A stretch of 64,000 nt of DNA from Saturnia japonica (GCA_033032175.1 CM065323.1:5952001-6016000), one strand, 5' to 3'. Shown: positions 48,015-62,900, numbered from the stretch's first letter. A program made the numbers and translations. Notes: a model not told the origin generated them from the letters alone.

Positions 48015-48330
48015 AAAAAATAACTATAAAAAAGTTTTTAGCGGGATCTTATCGTTCGTGTAGTGGTTTTTCTTATTTTATTCATAAATACGGGTTTTTT
48101 GACTCTATATTATGTAATATACTTAGATGGCATTTCATAATAAAGCTTGATTATTGTACACAATTGTGGTGGATTGAAAATAATAGCTTTCAGTATTTAT
48201 ATAGTATTCTGTGATAATAACATGAATCATGAATCCCGAGATGCCACAAGAACACCATAGAAAGTTCTATCAGGGAAGCCACCATTTTGTTAGAACACTG
48301 AAATCATTACAGGACATTCTATATATACTA
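48015..48330 (-). repeat. Dispersed repeat family B, diverged minus copy
   Basis: A second copy in the same orientation only about 130 bases past the first, with 'tttttagcgggatcttatcg', 'tatattatgtaatatac', 'gatggcatttc' and 'gggaagccaccattttgtta'. Confidence 0.7.
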
Positions 48331-50958
48331 CCATAATTACTTTTGAATTCTATTATTTTAAATATTCAGCGAAATAATTACTATATTGTTGGATACACAA
48401 CTTTAATTAATAAATATTTTAGACATTTGCTGTGGACATTTGGTTGTTGAGTTCGTGGTAACTTGTTATGCCGCGAACAGACAGGTCGAACGAACGCGAA
48501 CGAATGTTAAAAGTGGGCGTGGCCGATCGATATGCACTCGCTCGCGCATGTTCGCTGTTGTGCGCATAATATGACATTGATCAGTCACGCCCAATCAGAG
48601 CCTTTGTTCGCGTTCATTCGCTCTCTCGGTACGCGGCAGTACCTTTAACGTTCGAGCAATCTAAACATAAATATTAGGCGTTTAAATCGTCCCCTTCGTA
48701 AGAGCAAAGCAATAGCACAAATCGCTACATATAGGCATAGAAATGGCAAAGTCAATTTATGTTTGCTATTTTAAAGCCGATATTAAGCGGTTTCTACTAT
48801 CACTTTGCTGTTGTAAAATACTTAATTGGGGAGCTGCCAGCTTTGGCTGGATATAAATCTTTTGATTCTATGCGTATAACTTACCAGTAATTACAGTGTA
48901 TCGAGTGGCATAATAAGAAAGTAAAAATATTATCTTTAATAAACCAACTATCGAAATTACCAAGGGTCTTAAAATATATCTTATTAATATAGAATTCATA
49001 CTGCAATGCTGAAATTATAATATGTATTGAAATAAAACAATCTTTCATTAAAACATCTCTTTAATTATTATATGTCAAATGTATATGAATATAATTATTA
49101 TTATGGAAGCAATAATTAAATGAACTAAACAATAGTTTAGACCGCAAAGTCAGTCGTATATTTAAACCACTATTATTATTTTTTAATTGCTTTGAACCAA
49201 ACTCGCACTGGCATCATCTCAATCTTGATATTATCATCAACCTAATAACTAAACATTAAAAAAGATTTTCGTTGAACAACTATGCTATGCAATATTGTGC
49301 AGATGTTTGTACTAACAGATGATCCTTTTGTAAATAATACAGATATAAAAAAAAACGGTGTGTGCTTAAGCCCACACACACGACTGAAGTGAAACAACTT
49401 CATTATTAAAACGTATTGGCACGGCACATACCGTATACATATATCGATACTGAATGCGACTGATGCATCATGCTCTCTCATGCAACGCTTACCGAGCGAG
49501 TAAAGCAGTGACACGTTGACTATATCTCTCTCGCTCCCTTATCATAACATTTACCCAAACGCGTAACATAGCCGAGGGTGACGGCTCAGTGGCTCAGTTT
49601 CATTTATCACCCACAAAATAAAGTGCACAGTGTGCTTATAGAAGTTTTCACTTAAAAAAAGAATCATTAAAATATATAAAAAGCGTTGGTTTATGTTAAA
49701 GAGAAGTATAAATATAATCTATGGCTAACTACACCAATAACTTTTCTCTTTGTAAAAGTATATAATATACATATTTTCTATGTAAATACCTTCATTATCG
49801 TATAGTAAATACGATTAACATTTAATTAAAACTTCATAAAAATAATGGATTTCTTTGTTTAAATACCTACTCAAGGAACCTGTAGGTATTTTAGCAAACA
49901 CCTAAAATAAATCAGTGTTTAACAGTCGTTATACATATATATTATTTAGTTAAACTTTATTATAGAACAATATGACAGTAAATAGCACTCATTATTATTG
50001 CGCATAATCTCAAAACGATCAACAACATTGAACATGTATTTCACTTAAGAACAGTAACAAATGCATATTATAATTAATTTCACTTTGATTAATAATTAAA
50101 CAAACAATTGGTATCATATTGTTATCAACATGGCAACCCTGGACTATTATTACAATATTCAAGTTTTTATAACCACTCCAAATGCTACAATTTGCTGTGC
50201 ATCAAATATTTCTCACCATAATTATGATATAAATTTCACTGCATAGCATGAGACTCGAATATTTGTGACCAATTCAAGGACAAACTGCACAGCAAATTGC
50301 CAACAATTTGCTGTTACAAGTGAACGCCAAATTGAGACCAAAAGTGGAAAAGCAAACTTTTATTTTGTAAAGAATAAATGAGTATTTTGTATATTTCTTC
50401 ATTACAAAAAATACTAGCAAACAACATAGGTAAGTTTGAAAATGTATTACATAGGTAAACATTTTTTTTGTTACGACGAAACAAAACGGCAAACGCAGCA
50501 TCGAATTCGATCGCAATTTGATGGAAACGTAGCTCTCCAACTTTTGGTGTCAATTTGAAATGCATTTTCGATTTGCGACAGCCGACAGCAGTTTGACGTC
50601 AATTTGCGGGGAAACTCATCCAAAAATTATATCGCGTATCATAATTTCAACATATTATAAAGACAACGATGAAAGGTATTCGATACGTGAGATACAATAA
50701 AAAAAAATACTATCCTTATAAGTACTAAAATTCTTATAACAAAAGAAACTCGTAATATACCTAACCTCAAAATACTCGAATTCATTGAATAACATACACA
50801 AATACGTACAATTGTTACGTTAAAACATTTAATAGAAATTTATAATAGTAATATATCTTCATAGTAAATAAAACAATCACTGAGAAATCACAAGTCGACT
50901 TTCACTCTACCTAAAATTAAAAAAAAAACGATTACGTGCGTTTTGGCGGGACAGTTGT
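48331..50958. other. Intergenic DNA downstream of the large minus-strand gene
   Basis: A GC-richer island with imperfect inverted repeats lies at 48470-48660. A stretch rich in 'caatttgctg'-like words lies at 50180-50600. The 3' UTR of the large gene must start just left of 50959, but I could not fix its poly-A site. No other exon was recognised. Confidence 0.4.
48470..48660. repeat. Imperfect inverted repeat island
   Basis: Left words 'gaacgcgaacgaatg' and 'gtgggcgtggcc' face right words 'cacgcccaat' and 'ttcgcgttcattcg' in reverse order, about 60-130 bases apart. The layout suggests a small inverted-repeat element. Not identified. Confidence 0.4.
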
Positions 50959-53900
50959 CTATGGCACAGGTTCCTCTTCAGTTCCCTCCTCTGAGTCGTA
51001 CACTGGTGCACCGTCTTTCATTTGAATCACAGATTTCTTTCTATGTCTCTGTTCCTTATGCTCTTTATCGAAGTTTCTGAAAATACATATAAGTGTTTTA
51101 ATAATAATATAGTATAATCAAAATAAAATACTTAAAATATAATTTTTAATTCCTATTACTTAGGGGGGCTATGTAGAGTCAATCAATCCAAAATGACTAT
51201 GAAATAAAGTCAATTGTAGAGTTATGGTGGTATCTTGATTTGTTATGCGGATGCTTTAATTTAAATTCATAAACTTATATTATTTGACCCTTTATTGTGG
51301 CATTTTATGTGATATACTTTGGTTATTATGCACAAGTGAAGTGGATTATAAATAATAACTAAGAACATGCATTTTAAGTTGCCACAAATACTCCCTGGAG
51401 TATTTGAACAAGGGAGCCGACATCTTATTAGAGCTATGTTTGAAGATTACGAGAATAATTAGAAAAAAAAAAATTCATGTCACATTGGCAGAATTGCAAC
51501 ACAGTTACCAATAAAATGAAAAAAAATACAAACCTGGCACCGATAAGTGGATATAAAGCGCTCTTCAAACTGGCGAACAAGTATGGATACATTCTCTCTT
51601 GACCAGCGAGTAAGTCCTTTGTAGATTCTAAAGGTTCGGCCAGGGACTCAGCAAGCGGTTCGTCGAGGGAACGGCTCGGTCTCACAATAGTATGTTTCTC
51701 TGATGAACCACAAGGCTCTGACACTGAACGGTCAAGATGAATATCTTGTCTGTAACGATAGATTATCCATTTAAAGTGTTTGTTATAGATTTTTTGCAGT
51801 ATGTTAAATATTGAAAATTATATTGTGCGTGTAACCCTTACACACATATTTAGTGAAACTTCTTTGAATTTGAAACCTGCACTTTAGACCATTACATATC
51901 CTCCCTAAAAACGTTACGAAATTTTTGTTTATCACGCCCTAAGAAGCTTCACATATTATTATTATTTATTAATAAAGGCAGCGTCAACAGTGCGCATATT
52001 ATACATTGATAATTTGATTGTAAATGTTAATTCTGATATGCGAACCAAATAGAGGCACTAACAATATGCATAAACACAAAATAATTACAATCAAGCATCA
52101 CTATAAAATATATTAGTTATAATAATAACTAAAATGAAATTAACACAGCATGGACCATAAAATAATACATAGTTCTGTAAATAAATTCATAAGAATAATA
52201 TAAATCGTTAAAAAAGGTGAGTATGAATGTCAATTCATTATTTATTTTGTCTGATTGAAATAATTTAAATAATTAAAAAAAATAGGATACCTAACAAGCC
52301 TTATAGCCATATAATAACTATGTTACCGTGTCATGTATGATTTTATTGTAACGAAGCAACAATTTATATTGTCTTAAAAACAACAAATAAAAAAGGAGTG
52401 CAAATTGTTCGATAAATGCCACTACCGAGTATTTCTAATTGTAATACAGTGGTGCTAGACGGCATGGCCTTCTCGCTCGTCCCTGAACCCAAAAACTTTT
52501 TTTTAAACAGGAAGAAAGTTTACGATACAGAGAACTTTCAGATAAACGACCGTTTTTAGGTGCTACCTTAAGGCATCGGCTGGAAATACCAAAAGTATAG
52601 TTAAAAACTCCAAACCAGCAAGTATAAGAGTACGAATGACAATACAAAAATGGGTGTCTAAAAATAATGGTACCCACTTTTTTTTGATAAAAGTATATAG
52701 AATAATTACCCAGTATCTTCACCATCATGAGCAGGAGGATTACAGTTAGAAGTGTAGAGGCCACGAAACTCTGGTAGATCGCGAGCGCACGCAAACGCTT
52801 GTAGAGCACGTTCGCGAACGTAAACGAACGGACGGATTATGCGGACATCGTGTTCACTGAGGAAATAAAAATAAACTGGTTATGGGTCTGTTAACATTAA
52901 AAAAAAATTATCTATCAGGGTACGTAGAGAGAATGAAAACTTTTCGTTTTTTTTAACCGAGTTCAAAAAAGTTTTCTTGTAGTTTTCAGTCACACAAAAA
53001 CGCCTGAACAGATTTGGATGAAATTTAGCACACAGTTTATAACATGGATTAATACATCTATATAATATTTTATCCCGGTAAATGCCAAGTTCTGAAGTCC
53101 GGGCAGACGAAGCTGCGGGCAGAAGCTCGTATATTATATTATTATAAAGCTCAAGAGATTGTTTTTATAGGCAGAGGTGTACTAATTAAATGTACATCCA
53201 CAGTTCGCCGAGTATGTTTTTAGGTCCCATGTAATAGAGGCTAGCCTATTGCTATTAATCGGGCACAAAGCCTAACTTCGAGCTGGTATTGAGAATTTTA
53301 TAGAAAACCCCAATAACATTTTGCTCAACCTGGCAATCAAACCCAGGACCTCGAGCATAGCAATCACGCTTAGGACCACTAATGTGATGATATATATGCT
53401 TATTAGACATATGGTCTCACTAACTATTTTGTAGGTCTTTTTAATATCTAAAATTATGTAATACATTAAAATTTGATATCTCTTACGGTTTACTCAAGCA
53501 ATTTAAGAGCCCGAATTGATTAAACATGACCAGTTTTTTTTTTGCGGGGAACCCTAATTCTTTCTATAAAATAAATGTAGCCTAAGTTAATCCTTATAAC
53601 ATTAGCTATCTGCCAGTGAAAGTTCCGTCAAAATCGTCCAATCGTTTCGGCGAATACCCTGAACAAACAGACAGACAGACAAAAATAAAAATAAATGATC
53701 TTTTGTTATAAGTATCGTGTACACTTTCATATGCGTTTAGTAAAAAACTTTTATTTTGACATTACAAAAACAGACGCTTCAATTTATTAATTGTATAGAT
53801 AGATGTAAATCTCTCACCTGACTCGATAATGTGCTTTCACGGTCCTAAGCTCCCCGCCGTGCAGAGCTGACGCAAGGAACGCACGCGCAGCATCGTCCAA

Positions 53901-56900
53901 ATTCTGAGCGACGGCAGCCACACGATAGCCGTGCGCACGGCACGCTACGTACACACGGCGACGTACGGCGTGTGTCGACCAACGGTGGGTCTCGGATACC
54001 TTTGTTGATACACACCTACGTCCTATAAAATAAGTCAATAATTAAACATTCATAGTACCGTCTCTTTTCTTTCGAACTTTTTTATCATCTAGAGCGTTTT
54101 TTCAGCTCGACAAGTTACTAACCAAGTTTTTATTTGCTCTCTTATCTTCGAGGACTGGCTGACATTTATTCCATACTAAAAACAATCGATAGTCATTCGA
54201 TTTAAAGTTTTTTTTTTTTTTTTTTCAAAAACCTTCGCTTCCTAATATTTATCCAATTAACCGATGTTTTATATCAACACTACTTTTGTCTGTTTCAGCG
54301 GGTATGAGGGGCGAGCGCAGAAAACACTCAACCGTGAAGATCATACCCCCCGCTTCTTGGATAACTTTCCTATATACCATTGGTTTTTGGCTCCCTCCAA
54401 CCTTACGCCACCCCTATAGCTTCTTAGATACTTTTTGATTCGTACTATTAATAATATCTATAGTAAAAAACTACAATGGGAGTTAGTTTCAGATTTTTAA
54501 TTAAAAAATAGTTTGTCCCATGCTTTATCCAATAATGTGCAGTAAAAAGGCGCACAAAAACTGTGCAGTAAATATTGTTTCAATCTTGTGTACATCTTAC
54601 ATAGATTAGCCGAAACGAAAAAGTAAAATACAATGCGCCTTAGTCCACGAACGGCCATTAAACTCCATACGGACTATTATCTTGTCTTACTCTATCATAT
54701 ACAACCCTATCTCTTTATGCTATAACAATTTTCACAAAGTATCTATTCCCGTCCTTTTTGCGCCAGAGACGTTTGTATGAAAAAATGTTGCACTAAAATT
54801 TAACTTTGGAATTTTACACTCATCGCGCCCATAAGACGGTTTACTTCAAACGAGTTTAGTGTATATTCTGGTAATGGGTTTAACTTGTTATTTGTCAGCT
54901 AACATAACGAAGGTAAATGTTTATTGATTCTCATCTTTCAGTGGTTATCGCTGTTCATGTTTTTTCTAACACTAAAGGTGGCATACAAGCTTACGACCCG
55001 CCTGACTGTAAAACGGTCACCGTAGCCTATTTGGAAGTTTATAACATATGAGGTATTATAACACAAGAAACCACACAGAAAACAACGCAAGGCTATCTGC
55101 CTGCAATCTTATCTTATTATATAAAGAAAGCACTACCTCTCTCATGAACTTGAAAGACGATCAGTCAGTTTATCGAAATCGTATAGTTTTATTTATTTGT
55201 AACTTCCTAATACGCTATTCGCAAGACTTAAAAATATATGGTTTAAAAGGTAGTCTGTTTAAATATTAGTAAATAGGTGTTTATAGCTGTACAAAGAGTA
55301 TAAAAAGGTTTGAAATGAAACTTACTGTGTGAGTTGCCGTCGTTCATTTTATCCTGATAAATGAATTTGATCCCTAAAGTTCTGCAATAGGCCATCAAAT
55401 GAAGTGGGTCCACTTGTGTTTCAGGCTCGTGTACAAACAGAGCCCCTAGAATAAATAAATAAATAATAATATAATAAATTTATGGTTAAAAAAATGTGAT
55501 AAAGTAACCTAAATTGGTAAACAATTATATAAAGGGGACTTACATAATAAAATATGAAACTGGAAGAAAGACGTACAAGAATTTGCGTGAACACAAAGGT
55601 TATGAAAGACAGAAGTTCAAAATATTAAAATGAATTATGCCAAAACACAATTATTTAGCGAATTAAATATAAATATTAAAAAAATTACCAATGCTGAAAT
55701 GTATCCCTTTAGATCTTGCGTAAAATTGGTATTGATGCATCGTATGCAACAAAGCTATAGACTCCCTGCCGCCTGACAAACACACCAACACTTTATCGCC
55801 TGGTCTCACCATGTTGAACTCTTGAATTGCCTGTAAAATCCACCATACCTAATTAAAACTAATCTAAAATAAAATTATTTTCTCCATTTTTCACATTTCT
55901 GGATGCAAAAGTTTTCTTTATCAGCGAGAGGAATTCAAATCTTAATTTTATTAGGCTAAAATTGATACACAACTTATGCGTGAATGAATCTAGTTGCAAA
56001 GCTTTACATTTCTGTTAATAAATAATGAAAACACGAGTAAAATTAATATATTCTTTAACAATTTTCTTTAAATATAAAAGTCTATTTACTTCTATAGTAG
56101 CCTTCCATATGGTCTTGGGAGGGCAATGCCATTTACCCTCATCATCACAAGTGAAATCACTCAGAGAGTTGTCGCTGCAAGCGCTGCTATCATCTGGTTC
56201 TTCTTCCCAGCACTCAGCCTTGAAAGCACGGCATTCAGATGCACTGAAATTAAGAGAAAAGAACTGGTTAATATTGAAGAACGTAGGCATAACTGACACA
56301 AAAAAAAGAACACATATTTCATTTAAATAAATTTTTTAGAGTTTTTGGCGGCATCTTGATCTTTATATTGGTGGCATTTTGCGTGATATAGTTTGGTTAT
56401 TGTGCACAGGTGAAGTGAATTGCAAATAATAACGAAAAGCATTAATTTTTTAACCTAACTGGCAACTGCCACAAAAACTTCCTGGCCAGTTCTAACAAGA
56501 AAACGCCATTATCTTGTTAAAGCATTGTTTGACCTTTAAATATTTTCCACGTGACACTGGCATAATTGTGTATATCCATACGTTACAATCTTATACTATG
56601 AAGTGAGCAATTATTGTAATATGTTTCCTGGAAGTGGCTCCAACGATTTGGATAAAATTTTGTATTTAGATAATGTTTAACATTCCAAGTTTACCTACAC
56701 AGACGTTTTTATTTTTTTTTAGATACCGAGTAAAGCTCGGCTGTCCAGATATTAATAATAATAAAAGGAAGAATAATATTTCTAATACAGTTTGATCTAG
56801 TTTGTCTATATTATTAATAACTTAAATAATGTGTGACCATGCTAAATGTTTGAGAGTTGGTTATAGCCTTAACAAATTTAGTAAACCGGTATCCAAATAC

Positions 56901-59900
56901 AAGGTGTCCAGAAAGGGTATCGGGTATTTGTTTTCGCGCCATATTCGAAACGGGGCGTCTAAAGGGTGCGGGGAGAGGTTCGTGGCGTCCGCCATTTTGT
57001 GGAGTTTTAGTCACGATGGAACAGTACTCGGGGACGCATCGCGCATTTTGCGTACGAGCGTATTATCGTAATGGTGATTCAATAGTGACTGCTCAACGTC
57101 TCTATCGTGCAGAATATCGTACACGCCATGCGCCAAGTGACGATAGCATTAGGAAATGGATCAGGATGTTCGAGAATACAGGTGCGACAGTTAAAATTCA
57201 AAACTCTGGTCGTCCTCGTTCAGTTCGCGATGAAGAAACAATTAAAGAAGTTGAGGCGTCGGTTCGTCAAAATCCGTCTTTATCCATCCGAAAGCGAAGC
57301 CAAGCGTTGAACATCAAAAAATCGTCTTTACATTCGATTTTAAAGAAAGACTTACATCTAAAAGCCTATAAAATTCAATTGGTTCAAGAATTGAAGGATA
57401 CGGACTATGCTAATCGACTGAATTTTGCGAACGAAATGCTGCAGCGATTTAACAACTTTAACAACATACTGTTCAGTGACGAAGCAAATTTTCACCTGAA
57501 TGGTCATGTTAATAAGCAGAATTGTCGGTACTGGGCAGTGGAGAATCCGAGACGAAAGCATGAACGACCCCTGCATAGCCCAAAGGTCGTTGTTTGGGCC
57601 GCTATGTCTGCTAAAGGCATAATTGGTCCTTATTTTCATGAAGATCAACGAGGCCGAGCAATTAATGTGAATAGTGACCGTTATTGCGATATGTTGCGAA
57701 ATTTTTTGGTCCCAGAGTTGCAGGAGTTTGCAGGTTTCAACTCAAGAACGTGGTTCCAGCAAGATGGGGCCACTTGCCATACCTCAAATGACTCAATGGA
57801 AGTTGTTAACGAATTATTCCCTAATAAAGTAATTTCGCGAAGGGGTAACATCAACTGGCCTCCCAGAAGCCCTGACCTAAGCCCGCTTGACTATTTTGCA
57901 TGGGGATACCTTAAAAGTAAGGTTTATTAAAACAATCCGACGAATCTAACCCAGTTAAAGCAAAACATCAGGTCAGAAATGGCAGCAATATCGATAGCTA
58001 TGTGTCAACGTGTTATCGCCAATCTTCGTTTCCGTTTAGAAGAGTGCCAGCAACGTAACGGTCATCATTTGGATAACATTATCTTTTCCAAATAATTCTC
58101 CAATTCATATGCTAATAATAAACAAACTTTTTTATTGCATACAAATAATTTTTGTTTCATTGAACTTACAAATACCCGATACCCTTTCTGGACACCTTGT
58201 ATAATAATAAATTAATGGTTATAATCATATGAATAGGAATTTATTTAATAGTGTTTTATAGACGATTTAAGAGGTAATATTAAAATATTTACGTTTGTCA
58301 TGTATATAATTTTTTGCTAACATTAAAATATTTTTTGGTAAACCGTAAATTAGATGTTAATTAACCTCCCAATGTGAGTTACTTGTTAGCAATATCCTCA
58401 TGGAAATTGCTAATAACTGGACTGACCTTCGTTTAAAAAACATTTCTTCCTGAGATGTTCTTTGATCGGTACCATAGCCGCTGGAACGAGAACTGCGATC
58501 GGAACTACTGGACGAAGCGTTGGAGGACCGACTAGAACGCTTCGAATCTATATCTGTTGCCGTGGCACTATAATATAAAATGTAGGAAATGAAAGCAACG
58601 TACATAGGGCATAAAGTAAATGGGTCAATCAACTATTTTACCCGCACTTTACTGTCCCTGACATATTGTTATAAATATGCACTAAATGATAACAGTCATA
58701 TCAAGTAATATCATATTATTTGTATCTAAACCAAGGGCGGCTGAACCAAATCCTTAAATCAAATTTAAATAATTTAATCAGATTTAAGATTGACAGTTAC
58801 ATACATACTAACAGAACCAAATTGAATTTAAGATAAAACTGAATAATTTTTTTATTATGCACAACGGGAAACTTGATTACGTTTTCAAAGTCTTTTGTTT
58901 CTATGAAATTTTTTGGTAACTCAGGATACGAAATATCCTTTCCATACAAAATATTCCTTTCCGAAGACCAAATTAACTTGTGAACTTTCATTATAAATGA
59001 ACATTTACTTGTTACTTGGGGCTAATTTTTATTGTAGAAGCAGATGGCATAATATAGTTTATCGTGTGTAATACAAAATAGCAATAAGGCAAAACATATT
59101 TAACAAAAAATCTCTAATTTTTTGTGTCCCTGGCAAAAATCGTATACCGAGTTATTTTCAAGAAATTTGCCAGAAAACACGTAGATAGGTTTTTCGCCGT
59201 GAGTAGCTTCCATTCTGTTTGTCTTTACAAGCACGGGCGCGACCATACCCTTTTATAAAACAAAGGCAATATTAATTTTTTAAAGAAAAAAAAAAAAAGT
59301 CATCTAATCTCTCGGAAGTGTGGATATATTAGTTGATTGACCTACATTTTAGATCTTCAACTGCTTTAGTATCTCACAGTTTAGTATGAAGTATTTACGG
59401 GATCCATTATAATTACCAAACTGAACTTACACAAATATCTTTATAATTTAAAACTGAAATAGGTTAAATAGAAAGATGTCAAGCCAAATGAAAAATTACT
59501 TTGATGAAAAATGAGAAAAACGTTTGAGTTGACGCCAAAACGTTAATTTTAATACGTTAAAAAAATCATCAAAGAAATTGTCAAGTTTAAAATGATTCTA
59601 AGAACAAAGTTCATTCAACTTCATAATGTAGGTACCTACTACTTGTAGTAATATTAATTTATTTTAGATTACTGAGAAATAAATTTTATGCAATAAATAA
59701 TTTAGAAATTAATTATTATAAAATGTATTTTATTTTTAGGACCAAAGTGTGCTGGCTTTCGATTTTGATAATGCGTTTGATCCACTCATATAAAGTAATG
59801 ATTATTATTAAAGAATCCAAGTTTATTTACGGAAAAATTAATGATAGTTTCGATACGAAATAAAGCATTACTTTATTGATTAGCATCACAATTAAAATTT

Positions 59901-62900
59901 CTTTAAATGATCTCACAATTTTTCTCTTTTTGCTCCAACTTTTGTTTATATTTTTTCTATTTATTCTTACAATCATTATATTTATATTATAAATTAGCAA
60001 ACTGGCATGCAACGCATCTAATAATAAGTAATCACAGCAACTTATAGCTATGATGAAGCAATGATAGCTCAATGGTATAATGTACGGGCACCGCATCGAA
60101 GAGTTCAAATCCCTGCAATGAGCCTGAACTTTCGGAATACATCAAGATGAAACCATAGCATGGATGGTAGGATATTTTCTAATGCCCGCCTAGCTAGTTA
60201 CTACCCTCAAGATGAAAATCTGTCGTGAAACACCTATAGGTGTGTTGTTCCGGCAGCGGCACTTGAGTACTAGTCCTCTCACTCCCACTACCTCTATGTT
60301 ACCGTCTTGAGTCACATCGTTAATTAACATCAGGTGAGATTGTTCCCAAACCAATAAATTTTTTTTTTTTAATTATTTGAGGCCAACCTCAAAAAAGCTA
60401 CCTGAGGCCAATCATAAAAATTTGCTACTCTTGTGGCCTTAGAACGCCTTGTCTTTTACCCTGTTATAGTTTTGTATAAATTTCTATAATATCTCACCTA
60501 TTTTGTCCAGCTTCGTCAGGTATTTGGAAGTTTACCCTTCCCAATTCAGTACTTTCATATCTCTTGGTTTGTCTAGTATGATCACCGGAACATACAGGAA
60601 CACCTTCGATAATGTCAGGAACCTCGCTTTTTTCATGTTTCTGGCAAATCCGTAGACGGCCTTGAAGTTTTCTTGGCTTATTCGTCGTTGGATCTGAGAA
60701 AGTGCGCCATTTTACTGTAATTTGTTTAAACGTTTTGGATTTAAGAATACATTAATTTTCTTTAATTGCGTGCGGTAGCTTACTTCTTTAATATATTTAG
60801 ATTATTATCTTAGAAGCTTTAACTTTTATTTTAGCGTTACTCCACATTTTCTACGACGATGAACTTTAAGATCTGCTGTGATAAATTTTTAATCAAACTA
60901 TAATTTTATAAAAGTTATTAGATGAGTAAATTATGGTACATTAGAATAGACAGTCAAGTAAAATTTATACTGCAATTTTTCTTTGTTACGTTTTTGTATT
61001 AGTAATATCTAATATATTCATTACAGTTATCTAACAACAAATACATTGTAATGATTGGATATCTTCTAAATGCTAACGCTCATATTTAATTGACACAATA
61101 AAATCTCAATTCCTGCAATAAATCTACATTTAGATTTTATTTTTCTTAAACTGGTCAGAGTCGGTACAATACTAGAATTCATATACGAGATTGGCATTGA
61201 CGTTGATTGGTGGATGTATACGAATAGTTAGAACAACAAACAGTAAAGTTAATAAAACTAATAAAATTAAAAAATAATAGCACCAGCCTGCAAATATTCC
61301 ATCAATGGACAAAGGTCTCTTTCCATAGAAAGATACCATTAATCATCGACAAAGTATTTTAAGTACTAAAAGATCTAAGTTATAAGGTTGTATATTTTAA
61401 ATGCAAATTACCACAAATATATTCTCGATCGTCCAATTATTTCCACAATTTACCTAAAGGTAACAAGAAGTCCTTTGTTACCTGATATTATAGTTAAACT
61501 AATTTAATCCAAATAAGTAAATGCACGCGAATTAAGAAAAAAATGTCGCATACTACGACAGTTTTAAACATGGGGCCATCAGATTCACTTCTACTGTTCT
61601 CATATTACGATTTAACTTCTCATAAATATTGTATAACTTACCGAAATCCAAATAAGAATCTGTTTCCGTAAAAGTCATGTTGATTCCACTATCTTGGGAG
61701 CTGACTGAGGGGTTTTGGCACCATGTTTTCTTGATACAGCACTGTCTGCAATTTGTGTCACTACAAGTAGCTTCGTCATCAGACAGCTTGTTAGAGCTCA
61801 AAGACTTTGGAAGATTTGGTGAATTCTGTGTTGTAACCACTTGTATAATAGTATCTGGCGTTGAGGTCTCACTTGAGTTGAATGAGATACTATTTGGACC
61901 CGAAGCTTCGTGAGAAGGTGTACATTGAGCTGATTTGGGAGACTGCGGCGATTGCTTACAATAACGGGCGTCTTCTTCATCGTACTGCGATGGAAGTACA
62001 GGACTAGTTGGACATTTTCTCAAACACTGGGTGGTTCTGTTCAAATCTAATCCTAATTCTGGGCCCGATCCAATTCTTCTGCGCCCTGGTTGTAGAGGAG
62101 AACTTTTTCTCATACATGACGTGTAATCAGGAGAAATCATTTCATCCACTTGATTGACCATTTCTCGTATTTCGTGTTTTACTTCAGAAGCCATTTCTTT
62201 AGACATTCCCATTAAATATTCAGCCACGTCAATTACCGAAACAGAATTCTTTTCACTTTGACTTGAAATAGAATTAATGCTCATGTTAGATTGTTCCACT
62301 GCATCAGAATTCTCTAATATGTCATCCACTCTTGAGATCACCTCCCGTATTTCCGATTTGATTTCTGTTGCTATTTCTCTGGTCATCTCTTTAACGTAAG
62401 CTTGCAAGTCATCTGAAGTTTGTGACGTTAATGATGTACTAGGAGATGTTCGACCAACTTGACTACAATCAGACACTGAAGTGCTGCTTTGGGTGTTATA
62501 ATAAAAAGATTTTCCTGGAGAATTCATTGGGTCATCTAACGAGAATAAATCAGTTTGGCTACCACAGTTACAAAAGTTTGATTTTTCTATAATATTATTT
62601 GGGCTGGTTTCTTTTAAGCCTAAATTCAATTTTGTTTGTGCGCTTAATGCAACCGGTGGACTATCAGAACCTAAACTATAGCATCGTGATCGTACTAACT
62701 GGGGTTGTCTTGAGGGTCCTAATCGTAATGGCGACACGGACTCACCAAGAGCAAATTTTACTGGATTGGAATTTTTTGTGTTGTCTTCTTTCTGAGTCTC
62801 TCTCAAACTTGACTCTCTAGAATAGAATTTTGACTTTTGCTTTAATCTTAATATGTGGCAGTCGTCTATCGCAGAGAGGCTGAAATGTCGAGCTGATGAA

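Noticed and set aside
60062..60120. tRNA gene suggested by box A and box B matches
   Set aside because: The sequence runs on into a SINE body shared with other copies, and the paired stems of a tRNA are not preserved.
61798..62820. Small plus- and minus-strand frames inside the large second exon
   Set aside because: They overlap the long, spliced and phase-consistent coding exon of the large gene in other frames.
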